DNA of 64,000 nt from Rhodospirillales bacterium (lineage in GTDB: Bacteria > Pseudomonadota > Alphaproteobacteria > Rhodospirillales > Shumkoniaceae). The translations under genes were made by a program, and so were the position numbers. Location of the stretch: the NCBI GenBank assembly GCA_016776725.1, contig JADHSV010000004.1:25127-89126 (forward strand). Reading direction: 5' to 3'. The notes under the pieces were generated by a model, which was given only the letters and a program-made list of their open reading frames with translations, made no database searches and was not told the origin of the DNA. Shown here in pieces: positions 8,145-15,888 of this stretch; positions within the stretch are counted from its first letter, which is position 1; the number at the start of each line of letters is the position of its first letter.

Positions 8145-9131
8145 ATGGTGCAAATGAAACCGATCGTCGTGGTCACGCGAAAACTGCCGGACGCCATTGA
8201 AACGCGGATGATGGAGTTGTTCGACGCGCGCCTGAACCTCGATGATGCGCCCATGAGCAAGGCCGATTTGATCGAAGCCGTCAGGGTCGCCGACGTTTTG
8301 ACCCCGACCATTACCGATCGCATTGACGCCGCCGTTCTGGCCGAAGCGGGGCCTGGCCTCAAACTCATCGCTAATTTCGGAACCGGTGTCGATCATATTG
8401 ACGTGGCCGCCGCCGAGGCGCGCGGCATCGTTGTCACCAATACGCCCGACGTGCTGACCGATGACACCGCCGATATGACCATGGCCATGATTTTGGCCGT
8501 ATCGCGGCGTCTGGGCGAAGGCGAGCGCACTTTGCGCGCGGGTGGCTGGAACGGCTGGTCGCCCACCTGGATGCTGGGCCGCCGCATTCACGGTAAACGG
8601 CTGGGCATTTTGGGCATGGGCCGCATTGGCGCGGCGCTGGCGGCGCGGGCCAAGGGGTTCGGCCTGTCCATCCATTACCATAACCGTCGGCGGGTCCATC
8701 CCGAGGTGGAAGACGAGCTTGAGGCAACCTACTGGGAAAGCCTTGATCAGATGCTGGCCCGCATGGACATTATTTCGGTCAATTGTCCGCATACGCCGGC
8801 CACCTACCATCTGCTTTCGGCCCGCCGCTTGAAGCTGCTTCAGCCGCACGCCTTTATCGTCAACACCTCGCGCGGCGAAGTGATCGACGAGAACGCCCTG
8901 ACCCGTATGCTGATCGCGGGCGAACTGGGGGGTGCGGCGCTGGATGTGTTTGAACACGCGCCTTCCGTCAATCCCAAGCTGACCGCATTGGATAACGTTG
9001 TTCTGGTGCCCCACATGGGTTCAGCCACACTGGAAGGGCGCATCGACATGGGCGAGAAGGTGGTGATCAACATCAAGACCTTCGTTGACGGCAACCCGCC
9101 GCCGGATCGGGTGTTGGGTGAACTCCCTTAA
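8145..9131 (+). CDS. D-isomer-specific 2-hydroxyacid dehydrogenase (glyoxylate/hydroxypyruvate reductase type)
   Basis: A 328-residue NAD(P)H-dependent dehydrogenase that interconverts 2-oxoacids and D-2-hydroxyacids. The nucleotide-binding motif is GKRLGILGMGRIGAALAARA (about residues 150-169). The catalytic triad is carried by NTSRGEVIDE (Arg), DVFEHAP (Glu) and VPHMGSAT (His). The conserved NFGTGVDHIDV segment fits glyoxylate or hydroxypyruvate reductases better than PGDH, and no ACT domain is present. An alternative ATG lies at 8154. Its 3' end overlaps pabB, so the two are probably translated from one transcript. Confidence 0.88.
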   Translation: MVQMKPIVVVTRKLPDAIETRMMELFDARLNLDDAPMSKADLIEAVRVADVLTPTITDRIDAAVLAEAGPGLKLIANFGTGVDHIDVAAAEARGIVVTNTPDVLTDDTADMTMAMILAVSRRLGEGERTLRAGGWNGWSPTWMLGRRIHGKRLGILGMGRIGAALAARAKGFGLSIHYHNRRRVHPEVEDELEATYWESLDQMLARMDIISVNCPHTPATYHLLSARRLKLLQPHAFIVNTSRGEVIDENALTRMLIAGELGGAALDVFEHAPSVNPKLTALDNVVLVPHMGSATLEGRIDMGEKVVINIKTFVDGNPPPDRVLGELP

Positions 9132-10470
9132 GCGGCCCCTGGCCCGATCCATCCCGTTTATCGATCCCGTGGGCGCGTTCGCAGCCTTCGCCGACGAGGC
9201 GGCCGCCGTGCTGCTGGACAGCGCGGAGCCGTCCGGCGGGCGTGGCCGCTGGGGCTATATCGCCGCCGATCCGATCTTTCTGATCCAGTGGCGCCTGGGG
9301 GATGCAAATGCCGATCCGTGGGCCGAAATCGCGGCCACGCTGGAAATGTTCCGCCTTCGAAACGATCCCGATTTGCCGCCGTTTCAAACAGGGGCGGTGG
9401 GGTTTCTGGGCTACGAGCTCGGGACCACGCTGGAGCGCCTGCCGCAACCCAAAGGCCCCGGCGTCGGCCTTCCCGAAATGTATATTGGGTTCTACGACAC
9501 CATTGCCGCCTTCGATATGCTCGAAAAACGCGCCTGGATCATCGCCACCGATGTCGCAAGGAATGACGTGGACGCGCGAATGAACGCCATGGCGGCGCGC
9601 ATTCAAGCAGCCCCCGATCTACCCGATGACCCCGGCAGCCGTTCTTCATGGCGGTTCGAAACACCGCGCGCGGAATTCGAGGCCAACGTGGCCCGCACGG
9701 TCGACTACATTCACGCAGGTGACATCTATCAGGCCAACATCTCCCACCGCCTGATCGGTCGGATGCCCGACGGGCTGGACCCGCTGGCGCTCTATTTGAG
9801 AATTCGCGAAGCAAACCCCGCACCGTTCGGGGCCGTGATCAATTGCGGGGACGGCCGGGCCGTGGTCTCGGCCTCGCCCGAACGGTTTCTTCGCCTGTCC
9901 GCGGACGGGGCCATCGAAACCCGGCCCATCAAGGGAACTCGCGCGCGCGGTGCCAACCCGGCAGCGGACGCCGCCTTGGCCCGCGAGTTAAAACGAAGCG
10001 CAAAGGACCGCGCGGAAAACCTTATGATCGTCGATCTGTTGCGCAACGATTTGTCCCGCGTGGCCCAGACGGGCAGCGTTTCGGTTCCCGACTTGTGCCA
10101 GCTGGAAAGTTTCGCCACCGTTCATCACCTGGTTTCCGTAATTAACGCGAAAATGCGCCCCGGCCTGGGCCCGGTCGATTTGTTGCGCGCCGCCTTTCCC
10201 GGCGGATCGATCACGGGCGCGCCCAAAATTCGCGCCATGGAGATCATAACCGAGCTGGAATGCGCCCGCCGCGGCCCCTATTGCGGGACCATCGCCTGGA
10301 TCGGGTTCGATGGCGCCATGGATTCCAGCATCGTCATTCGCACCATCGTGATCGACCAAGGCGAGGCGATTTTGCAGGTGGGGGGCGGCATTGTTGCTGA
10401 CTCCGACCCCGCGTGCGAATACCAGGAAACCATGGACAAGGCGCGCGCATTGATGCAAAGCCTGATGTGA
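9118..10470 (+). CDS. pabB: Aminodeoxychorismate synthase component I
   Basis: Converts chorismate plus ammonia (from PabA) to 4-amino-4-deoxychorismate, the first step toward p-aminobenzoate and folate. Chorismate-binding motifs include DIYQANISHRL, SPERFLR, IETRPIKGTRARG (the PIKGT typical of PabB rather than TrpE), MIVDLLRNDLSR and FPGGSITGAPKIRAMEII. The N-terminal GRWGYIAADPIF and VGFLGYELG regions match the anthranilate-synthase-I N-domain. I prefer the GTG at 9118 (450 residues), which overlaps the dehydrogenase stop by 14 bp; a TTG at 9085 is the alternative. The stop overlaps the pabC ATG by one base, indicating translational coupling. Confidence 0.93.
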   Translation: MNSLKRPLARSIPFIDPVGAFAAFADEAAAVLLDSAEPSGGRGRWGYIAADPIFLIQWRLGDANADPWAEIAATLEMFRLRNDPDLPPFQTGAVGFLGYELGTTLERLPQPKGPGVGLPEMYIGFYDTIAAFDMLEKRAWIIATDVARNDVDARMNAMAARIQAAPDLPDDPGSRSSWRFETPRAEFEANVARTVDYIHAGDIYQANISHRLIGRMPDGLDPLALYLRIREANPAPFGAVINCGDGRAVVSASPERFLRLSADGAIETRPIKGTRARGANPAADAALARELKRSAKDRAENLMIVDLLRNDLSRVAQTGSVSVPDLCQLESFATVHHLVSVINAKMRPGLGPVDLLRAAFPGGSITGAPKIRAMEIITELECARRGPYCGTIAWIGFDGAMDSSIVIRTIVIDQGEAILQVGGGIVADSDPACEYQETMDKARALMQSLM

Positions 10471-11291
10471 TGAAATTATGGCTGAACGGTAATTTGGTTT
10501 CGGACGATCAGGCGCGCATCCGGGTGGATGACCGCGGGTTTTTGCTGGGCGACGGCGTTTTCGAGACCATCGCCGTGCGCGATTTCCAACCTCTTCGTCT
10601 TGATCGCCATTTGGCGCGCCTTGCCCAGGGTTTGCGGGTTTGCGGCATAACACCTGCTTTTTCGCGCGACGATCTGGAAGCGGCCCTTCGGCGAACGGCG
10701 GGAGAAAACGCCATTGAACACGGGACCCTTCGCCTGACGGTTTCGCGCGGTCCGGCCCCGCGCGGCCTGCACCCGCCGGCAACCTCATCGCCCAGCGTGC
10801 TGATTACGGCGTTCGCCCAATCCCTCGCCCCGCCCAAGCCCGTAAGGGCCGTGATCGCCGCCTCGACACGGCGCAACGAGTATTCGCCGCTTTCGCGCAT
10901 CAAGTCGCTGAATTACCTGGAAGGGATTTTGGCGCTCATGGAAGCCGGGCAGCGTGGCGCCGAGGAAGCATTGCTTCTGAACACCGCAGGTTTTCTCGCC
11001 GAAGCAAGCGCGGCCAACCTGTTTTGCGTGATCGACGGAATAACCGTGACCCCGCCCATAGAGGACGGCGCCCTGCCCGGCGTCATGCGCGCCGCCGTGA
11101 TTGAGGCCATCGGGGCCGTCGAACAATCGATAACGCCGGATCAATTGGAAAGCGCGTCGGAAGTATTTCTGACCAATTCGGGCGGCGTGCGCCCGGTCGT
11201 CGCGATCGACGGCCGCCAGATTGGCGCGGCCCGCCCCGGCCCGGTCCTGAATTCCCTGGGCGGTCTGATACTGGGACGCGAGAAAATCTAG
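10470..11291 (+). CDS. pabC: Aminodeoxychorismate lyase / class IV aminotransferase
   Basis: A 273-residue PLP enzyme of fold type IV. As the PabB partner it would release pyruvate from aminodeoxychorismate to give p-aminobenzoate. Typical features are DDRGFLLGDGVFETI at the N-terminus, the PLP lysine in IKSLNYLE, EALLLNTAGFLAEASAANLF, and ALPGVMR. Class IV members also include D-alanine and branched-chain aminotransferases; the pabB coupling decides the call. The ATG is at 10470, inside the pabB TGA. A diverged second copy of its last 16 codons occurs 1.4 kb downstream (12649-12700). Confidence 0.88.
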   Translation: MKLWLNGNLVSDDQARIRVDDRGFLLGDGVFETIAVRDFQPLRLDRHLARLAQGLRVCGITPAFSRDDLEAALRRTAGENAIEHGTLRLTVSRGPAPRGLHPPATSSPSVLITAFAQSLAPPKPVRAVIAASTRRNEYSPLSRIKSLNYLEGILALMEAGQRGAEEALLLNTAGFLAEASAANLFCVIDGITVTPPIEDGALPGVMRAAVIEAIGAVEQSITPDQLESASEVFLTNSGGVRPVVAIDGRQIGAARPGPVLNSLGGLILGREKI

Positions 11292-11433
11292 AGCCCGTCA
11301 TTTTTGACGGAAGCGTATCCCACGTTTGAGAACCGGTTTGCGCATTCAGTTTCGCCGAAGGCACCTAACGTGACGCCATGCGTCTTCGTGATGACGTTTC
11401 CAGGCCATTGGCATCCGTTTCCTGATCCCAATT

Positions 11434-11450
11434 AAACCGGGGACAGTATA
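11434..11450. repeat. Half-copy of GGGGACAG repeat (left border of beta-lactamase island)
   Basis: AAACCGGGGACAGTATA matches the arm of the two complete palindromic copies at 12574-12632 and 51335-51451, then diverges into agctgacccc. It lies about 100 bp from the 3' end of the beta-lactamase gene. The remainder of 11292-11551 holds a short CCGTCA-TTTT-TGACGG hairpin after pabC (11295-11310) and nothing else I recognise. Confidence 0.75.
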
Positions 11451-11551
11451 AGCTGACCCCGATCTTGCGGTCGCGTATCTGACGATCCGCCTTTATCCGC
11501 AGGTAGTCGCACGCGGGGTATAACAAGCTGCAACACCGGCGATGTGCGGAA

Positions 11552-12331
11552 TCATATGAGTCCTTTTACCTTCAACGCTTCCATGACCAGCCTTTTTCTA
11601 AATCTGGAATCCTGCCTGGAGTTTATCTCTATGTTATTGGCAAAAAACCAGGCTTTTCCTTTTGCCTCTACATATCCGACATACCAGCCGTGTTGCTTTG
11701 TTATCCTTATGGCCCACCCGGTTTTTGCCCTGAGCAAATAGGCTGGTGTTTTCTCGACAATCATTAATTTCTTCAACAACCGGATATGTTTTTCATCGAA
11801 AGGCAATTGTTCAAGATAGACTTTTCGCAAGAAATCAATTTGCTCAACCGCTGAAATTTTCAGTTCCCCTTCCAACCAGAAAGTCGTGACATTATTTCCT
11901 GTTTTTTGATTGCCATAATTTAAGGCATTCAGATGTTTCAGATAAGTGTCGTTTCCGATTTTTTCTGCAAATTCCTGATAGCACCATACACAGGAAAGGG
12001 TGAATGCCGAGCCAAGAGTTTGATCCTTGTTCCATTTAACCCAGCCCTTATCCTTGCCATCCCACTTAATCACAGCGGATTCCCCGCTTACCGTGCCCTC
12101 CTCAAGGGCAATTAACGTATTCGGAATTTTGAAAGTCGAAGCGGGCAAATAACGTTGAGCCAGACGCTCCTCATTATAGCTATATTCCACGCGACCATCT
12201 AATGACGTTATAATCAGAGCGCCAGTTATTCCATACTTCGCGTACAGATTGGCAATATCTGCGTCATCGGCTCTGACAACATTCGGCAGGATGAATAATA
12301 ATGCACACACTAAAATGGTTTTCTTTACCAT
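11552..12331 (-). CDS. Class D (OXA-type) beta-lactamase
   Basis: A periplasmic serine beta-lactamase of 259 residues. It has a signal peptide (VKKTILVCALLFILPNVVRA) and then every class D landmark: the S65-T-F-K68 nucleophile motif with the carboxylatable lysine, S113-C-V, the Y139-G-N box, the FWLEG omega-loop tryptophan region, K203-T-G, and GWYVGYVE near the C-terminus. ATG 12331 is chosen because GGAG lies 9 nt upstream; a TTG at 12346 is less likely. It is clearly AT-richer than the flanking core genes. It lies beside a LysE remnant and between copies of the GGGGACAG repeat, so it was probably acquired. The gene is intact and should encode active enzyme; spectrum cannot be read from sequence. 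Confidence 0.95.
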   Translation of the reverse strand: MVKKTILVCALLFILPNVVRADDADIANLYAKYGITGALIITSLDGRVEYSYNEERLAQRYLPASTFKIPNTLIALEEGTVSGESAVIKWDGKDKGWVKWNKDQTLGSAFTLSCVWCYQEFAEKIGNDTYLKHLNALNYGNQKTGNNVTTFWLEGELKISAVEQIDFLRKVYLEQLPFDEKHIRLLKKLMIVEKTPAYLLRAKTGWAIRITKQHGWYVGYVEAKGKAWFFANNIEINSRQDSRFRKRLVMEALKVKGLI

Positions 12332-12363
12332 CGTTACGAACTCCAATACTTAATTGAAAAATA

Positions 12364-12534
12364 TCAGCGCTCAGCGAAAGAAAGTCGAGCAGCGATGATG
12401 GCAAAGGTTCCGGAAAATATCCTGTTCACCCAGATCAGAACCCGTGGCCTTGTGACAATATGATTTCGTACAGAAGCAGCAAATTGTTCATAGCCAACAA
12501 ATACGATGAAAGTCATCAGCAAAAAAATCCGGGA
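12364..12534 (-). pseudogene. C-terminal remnant of a LysE/RhtB-family exporter
   Basis: An open stretch of 56 codons on the minus strand reads like the end of a LysE/RhtB amino-acid exporter: a membrane segment (LLMTFIVFVGYEQF), then ASVRNHIVTRPRVLIWVNRI, then FSGTFAIIAARLSFAER and stop. That ending is typical of the family (last transmembrane helix and GLRLALAER-like tail). No start or N-terminal five helices exist; a TGA in frame at 12535-12537 closes it and core sequence is lost beyond. It lies upstream of, and in the same orientation as, the beta-lactamase and shares its AT-richer composition. Confidence 0.75.
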
Positions 12535-12573
12535 TCAAAGGAGTCGGTGTAAATTGATCGTCCCCCCTCTTGG

Positions 12574-12632
12574 AAAAACCGGGGACAGTATACTATTTAT
12601 TGGCATAAAATAGTATACTGTCCCCGGTTTTT
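12574..12632. repeat. Perfect palindromic GGGGACAG element (25-bp arms)
   Basis: Arms 12574-12598 and 12608-12632 are perfect reverse complements (core AAACCGGGGACAGTATAC) around a 9-nt spacer. A third, partial arm (tttgtccccggtttttt) follows directly at 12630-12648, as if a tandem copy were cut. The family resembles the palindromic ends mobilised by REP-associated tyrosine transposases, but no transposase is present in the window. Confidence 0.85.
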
Positions 12633-12648
12633 TTGTCCCCGGTTTTTT

Positions 12649-12700
12649 CGGTCCTGAACTCCCTGGGCGGGTTAATTCTGGGCCGGGGAAAATTTAGATA
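12649..12700 (+). pseudogene. Orphan, diverged copy of the pabC 3' end
   Basis: The reading frame VLNSLGGLILGRGKFR-stop parallels the last residues of pabC (VLNSLGGLILGREKI-stop, 11242-11291). Differences fall mostly at third codon positions, so both copies evolved as coding sequence before coming together. The stop (12698-12700) abuts the convergent stop of the dsrE-like gene (12694-12696), as expected if pabC and dsrE were once direct convergent neighbours. No upstream pabC sequence is attached; the repeat element begins immediately before. Confidence 0.8.
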
Positions 12701-13128
12701 AACAGCATGGTCCCGTCGGCGGAGGCATCGTTAACGAAGGTGACGACGCCGCCGTCTTCGAAGTCGATGTCGCTCCGAAGGTCGGAACGGTCCAGACCGA
12801 TGGCCTTGAGGCCCATCTCGCACACCATAAAGCGCACGCCCAGCTCGGGGCAGGCGGTTAGCAATTCCTCGAACGTGGCAACGCCCTTGGCGGCAAAGCC
12901 GTCATCCATATGGCCGCCCGTTTCGCCGTCGCGGCGGCTGGTCGGCATGGAACGCCATGCATGATCCCCATTTTTCAAGGCGTGGCAGGCGTCCATGGTG
13001 AAAAAGAGCGTGACGCTCTTACCCACGGCTGCCGCGCCGCTGGCCAATACCAAGGCATAATGAACCTTGTCGAAATCGCCCGCGAAAACGACGATGGATA
13101 ACTTGTCGGGGCTTTTGTCACTTGGCAT
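12694..13128 (-). CDS. DsrE/DsrF-like sulfur-relay family protein
   Basis: A 144-residue DsrE-superfamily protein (alpha/beta fold, peroxiredoxin-like annotation in databases). Features include KLSIVVFAGDFDKVHYALVLASGAAAVGKSVTLFFT and the candidate persulfide cysteine Cys103 in RFMVCEMGLKAI; Cys48 and Cys93 are also present. The family transfers sulfane sulfur or binds persulfides. The start at 13128 is chosen over the longer frame because the preceding residues are unlike the family and this ATG gives an 11-bp overlap with the moeB-like gene. It is last gene of the cysK-moeB-dsrE block, which suggests sulfur trafficking. Confidence 0.82.
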   Translation of the reverse strand: MPSDKSPDKLSIVVFAGDFDKVHYALVLASGAAAVGKSVTLFFTMDACHALKNGDHAWRSMPTSRRDGETGGHMDDGFAAKGVATFEELLTACPELGVRFMVCEMGLKAIGLDRSDLRSDIDFEDGGVVTFVNDASADGTMLFI

Positions 13129-13912
13129 GGATCGACAAATCCGTGATGGTCGGGCGATCGCCGCATAGCGGGCAGGCCGCATCGCGCCGCGCCTTGATCT
13201 TGCGAAACGTGGTCGACAGCGCGTCGCACACCAGGAGCGATCCGGCCAGGCTTTCGCCGATCCCCAGAATTTCCTTGATGATCTCGGTGGCCTGGGTGGA
13301 CCCGATCATGCCGCACAGCGCGCCCAGCACACCGGCTTCGGCGCACGTTGGCACGCTGCCCGCGGGCGGCGGTTCGCGGAAGATGCATCGGTAGCAGGGC
13401 GTATCGCCCTCTTCATATGCCTTGAAGGTGAAGACCTGACCCGCGAAGCGCAGGATCGCGCCGGTCACCAGCGGCTTGCGCGCAAAGTAGCAGGCATCAT
13501 TGAGCAAGAACTTGGTGTCGAAATTGTCGCTGCCGTCGGTCACCACGTCGTATTGCGCGATCAATTCGGCCGCATTGTCGGCGATCAACCGGGCTTCATG
13601 GGTGTTTACCTTAACCCCCGGATTGATCTGAGCCAGCATCTTTGCGGCGCTCTCCACTTTTGGAACCCCAACGGAGTTGGTGACATGCACGATCTGGCGC
13701 TGAAGGTTGGTCAGGTCCACGGCGTCGTCGTCGATGACACCGATGGTGCCCACCCCGGCGGCGGCCAGATACAATAAGATCGGCGAACCCAGTCCGCCCG
13801 CGCCCACCACCAGGACTTTGGCATTCAGTAGTTTCGCCTGCCCTTCGCCGCCGACCTCGGGCAACAAAATGTGACGGGCGTAACGGTTAATCTGTTCGTC
13901 GGTAAAGTCCAT
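13118..13912 (-). CDS. moeB: HesA/MoeB/ThiF-family adenylyltransferase
   Basis: A 264-residue E1-like enzyme that adenylates the C-terminal glycine of a small ubiquitin-fold sulfur carrier (MoaD or ThiS), preparing it for thiocarboxylation. The ATP site is GAGGLGS (37-43) with IDDDAVDLTNLQRQ. The catalytic-cysteine region is PTCAEAGVLG. The zinc pairs are CYRC and CPLC. No rhodanese domain is present. It starts one base after the cysK stop. MoeB versus ThiF cannot be settled; the cysK/dsrE context only says sulfur metabolism. Confidence 0.88.
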   Translation of the reverse strand: MDFTDEQINRYARHILLPEVGGEGQAKLLNAKVLVVGAGGLGSPILLYLAAAGVGTIGVIDDDAVDLTNLQRQIVHVTNSVGVPKVESAAKMLAQINPGVKVNTHEARLIADNAAELIAQYDVVTDGSDNFDTKFLLNDACYFARKPLVTGAILRFAGQVFTFKAYEEGDTPCYRCIFREPPPAGSVPTCAEAGVLGALCGMIGSTQATEIIKEILGIGESLAGSLLVCDALSTTFRKIKARRDAACPLCGDRPTITDLSIHAK

Positions 13913-14881
13913 CTATTCAAGTCCAAGTCCGTCAAATAGGGCCGTTGATAAATAGCGTTCGGCGAAAGAGGGCAGGATGGCGACGATTGTCTTGCCTTCC
14001 ATGCCGGGGCGGCTTCCCACTTCAAGGGCGGCGGCCAGCGCCGCGCCCGAGGATATGCCGCCGGGCAATCCGTCCAGGCGGGCTGCCTTGCGCGATGTGG
14101 CCAGCGCCGTTTCGTTGCCGATCTTGAGAACCTCGTCAATGATCCCGGTGTTGAGGATCTTGGGCACGAAGCCCGCGCCGATGCCCTGAATTTTGTGCGG
14201 CCCCGGAACGCCGCCCGACAGAACCGGGCTATCCTCGGGCTCCACCGCTATGATCTTAAAGTCCGGCTTGCGCGCCTTGATGACTTCGGCCACGCCGGTC
14301 AGCGTTCCCCCGGTGCCGACGCCGGAAATCACCACATCCACGGCACCGTCGGTGTCGCGCCAAATCTCCTCGGCGGTTGTGCGCCGGTGGATTTCCGGAT
14401 TGGCCGGGTTTTCGAACTGTTGCAGCATGATCGCACCGGGCGTGCTCTCGACGATTTCGCTGGCCCGGCCGATGGCGCCGGTCATGCCCTTGGCGGCGGG
14501 CGTCAGTTCCAGCTCGGCCCCCAAAAGGGCCAGCATCTTGCGCCGTTCCACCGACATGGAATCCGGCATGGTGAGGATCAAACGGTACCCCTTGGCCGCA
14601 CACACAAAGGCCAGCGCAATTCCGGTATTACCCGAGGTTGGTTCCACCAGCACCGCACCGGGACCGATTTTTCCATCCCTTTCGGCGGCTTCGACCATGG
14701 CCAGCCCGATTCGGTCCTTGACCGAAGCCAGCGGATTGAAAAACTCGCACTTGCCCAGAATGTCGGCCTTGCAACCGGCGTCGGCGGCCAGATTTTTCAG
14801 GCGCACAACGGGCGTTGCACCGACCGTTTGGGTGATATCATCATAGATGCGGCCGCGGAACTCATTCGGTGATATGGTCAT
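13913..14881 (-). CDS. cysK: Cysteine synthase (O-acetylserine sulfhydrylase)
   Basis: A 322-residue PLP enzyme of fold type II making cysteine from O-acetylserine and sulfide. It has the PLP lysine Lys55 ([11 protein letters not shown]), the PTSGNTG substrate loop (81-87), the phosphate-binding [11 protein letters not shown], and [12 protein letters not shown] near the C-terminus. Length is normal for CysK. It lies 36 bp downstream of an Rrf2-family regulator and abuts moeB, making a probable regulator-cysK-moeB-dsrE unit. CysM is the alternative, but the [17 protein letters not shown] stretch fits CysK. Confidence 0.93.
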   Translation of the reverse strand: MTISPNEFRGRIYDDITQTVGATPVVRLKNLAADAGCKADILGKCEFFNPLASVKDRIGLAMVEAAERDGKIGPGAVLVEPTSGNTGIALAFVCAAKGYRLILTMPDSMSVERRKMLALLGAELELTPAAKGMTGAIGRASEIVESTPGAIMLQQFENPANPEIHRRTTAEEIWRDTDGAVDVVISGVGTGGTLTGVAEVIKARKPDFKIIAVEPEDSPVLSGGVPGPHKIQGIGAGFVPKILNTGIIDEVLKIGNETALATSRKAARLDGLPGGISSGAALAAALEVGSRPGMEGKTIVAILPSFAERYLSTALFDGLGLE

Positions 14882-14917
14882 GGTTCGATACGATCTCCGT
14901 GCTGCGCAAAAAAATCA

Positions 14918-15373
14918 TCAAATGGTGAAATCCAGGTTTTCGCGTCCTTCGCTGACGATTCCCACCTCGTTGGCCCGGGTGCACAGGGTATCGATCGTGA
15001 CCGCGTCCAGGCCTTCCAGCAATTGATCCTGAAGGTCCATCCATATGGGCCGGACGACCGCGCGGCCCAGTTCAGAGCCCGCGGTTTCTTCCATTGCGTC
15101 GTCGCCGCCGTCCATCAGGCGCACCACGCGAACGATGTCGCCGACGCTAATGCGCCGGCGCTCGCGGGCCAGCCGGTATCCGCCGCGCGGGCCGCGAATG
15201 CCGACAAGGACCTCTTCGCGAACCAGATGTTGCAGCGCCTGCTCGAGGTACCGGCGCGGGATACCCTGACGCCGCGTAATTTCGCGGCTTTGCACCGGTC
15301 CGCTTCCGGCGTGATAGGCAATGTCGAGAACCGCCTCAATGGCGAACAGCATTTTCTTGGAAACGCGAAACAC
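14918..15373 (-). CDS. Rrf2-family transcriptional regulator (probably cysteine/sulfur related)
   Basis: A 151-residue winged-helix regulator. The N-terminal wHTH is evident (KKMLFAIEAVLDIAYHAG, then RRQGIPRRYLEQALQHLVR and GIRGPRGGYRLARE). The three cysteines that hold the Fe-S cluster in IscR/RsrR are absent; the only cysteine is near the C-terminus (TLCTRA). It is therefore more like CymR, which acts with CysK, than IscR. Its position 36 bp upstream of cysK fits control of cysteine synthesis. The assignment to cysteine control is inference from context. Confidence 0.85.
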   Translation of the reverse strand: MFRVSKKMLFAIEAVLDIAYHAGSGPVQSREITRRQGIPRRYLEQALQHLVREEVLVGIRGPRGGYRLARERRRISVGDIVRVVRLMDGGDDAMEETAGSELGRAVVRPIWMDLQDQLLEGLDAVTIDTLCTRANEVGIVSEGRENLDFTI

Positions 15374-15402
15374 CGAATTCCACTCCCTTGCTAATTTCCG
15401 CC

Positions 15403-15888
15403 CTAATTTCCAGTAGACCCGAATCCGCCCGATCCACGCCCGCTTTCGGGCAATTCATCGGTTTCGTCCCAGGCGATGCGGCTGACCGGGGCAACCACCA
15501 TCTGCGCGATGCGCATGCCCGGCTCGACCGTAAAGGCGTCCTTGCCCAGATTGGCCAGAATGACACCGACCTCGCCGCGGTAGTCGGCATCAATGGTTCC
15601 GGGTGCGTTGAGAACCGTCAAGCCGTGCTTGGCGGCCAGACCCGAGCGCGGACGCACCTGCGCCTCGAACCCCCTGGGCAGGGCGATGGCCAAACCGGTG
15701 GGAACAATGGCGCGCTCGCCCGGCAAGATGGACATGGCCTCGCCCAGTGCCGCCATGAGGTCCAGCCCGGCGCTGTCGGGCGTGGCATACTCGGGCAAAG
15801 GCAGGTCCGCACCGTGAGGCAGACGGGTGACGACCACGCGAACGTCGCGAACGTTGCGAACGTCGCGAACGTTGCGAACGTCGCTCAT
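15403..15888 (-). CDS. dut: Deoxyuridine 5'-triphosphate nucleotidohydrolase (dUTPase)
   Basis: Hydrolyses dUTP to dUMP and pyrophosphate as a homotrimer, keeping uracil out of DNA. The five trimeric-dUTPase motifs are visible: AGLDLMA, RPRSGLA (79-85), [10 protein letters not shown] (97-106), [10 protein letters not shown] and the C-terminal [10 protein letters not shown] (151-160). The first 17 residues ([17 protein letters not shown]) are encoded by a 9-bp tandem repeat and are not part of the usual fold. The start overlaps the coaBC stop as ATGA, a common dut-coaBC arrangement. Confidence 0.96.
   Translation of the reverse strand: MSDVRNVRDVRNVRDVRVVVTRLPHGADLPLPEYATPDSAGLDLMAALGEAMSILPGERAIVPTGLAIALPRGFEAQVRPRSGLAAKHGLTVLNAPGTIDADYRGEVGVILANLGKDAFTVEPGMRIAQMVVAPVSRIAWDETDELPESGRGSGGFGSTGN
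15838..15882. repeat. Five 9-bp tandem repeats inside the dut start region
   Basis: Five contiguous nonamers gcgaacgt(c/t), alternating c/t at the ninth base so that the exact period is 18 bp. They encode the Asn/Asp-Val-Arg repeats at the dUTPase N-terminus. The unit is a multiple of three, so copy-number change would lengthen or shorten the protein without frameshift. Confidence 0.92.

Noticed and set aside
11490..11540. Possible integron attC site downstream of the beta-lactamase (GTATAAC with a GCA-A-CA...TG-TGC hairpin).
   Set aside because: The matching GTTRRRY partner and paired outer arms are missing; the hairpin is only 5 bp. OXA genes can be integron cassettes, but no attC or integrase can be supported here.
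15838..15882. dut tandem repeats as a frameshifting phase-variation switch.
   Set aside because: The unit is 9 bp, so copy changes keep the frame; only length variation is possible.
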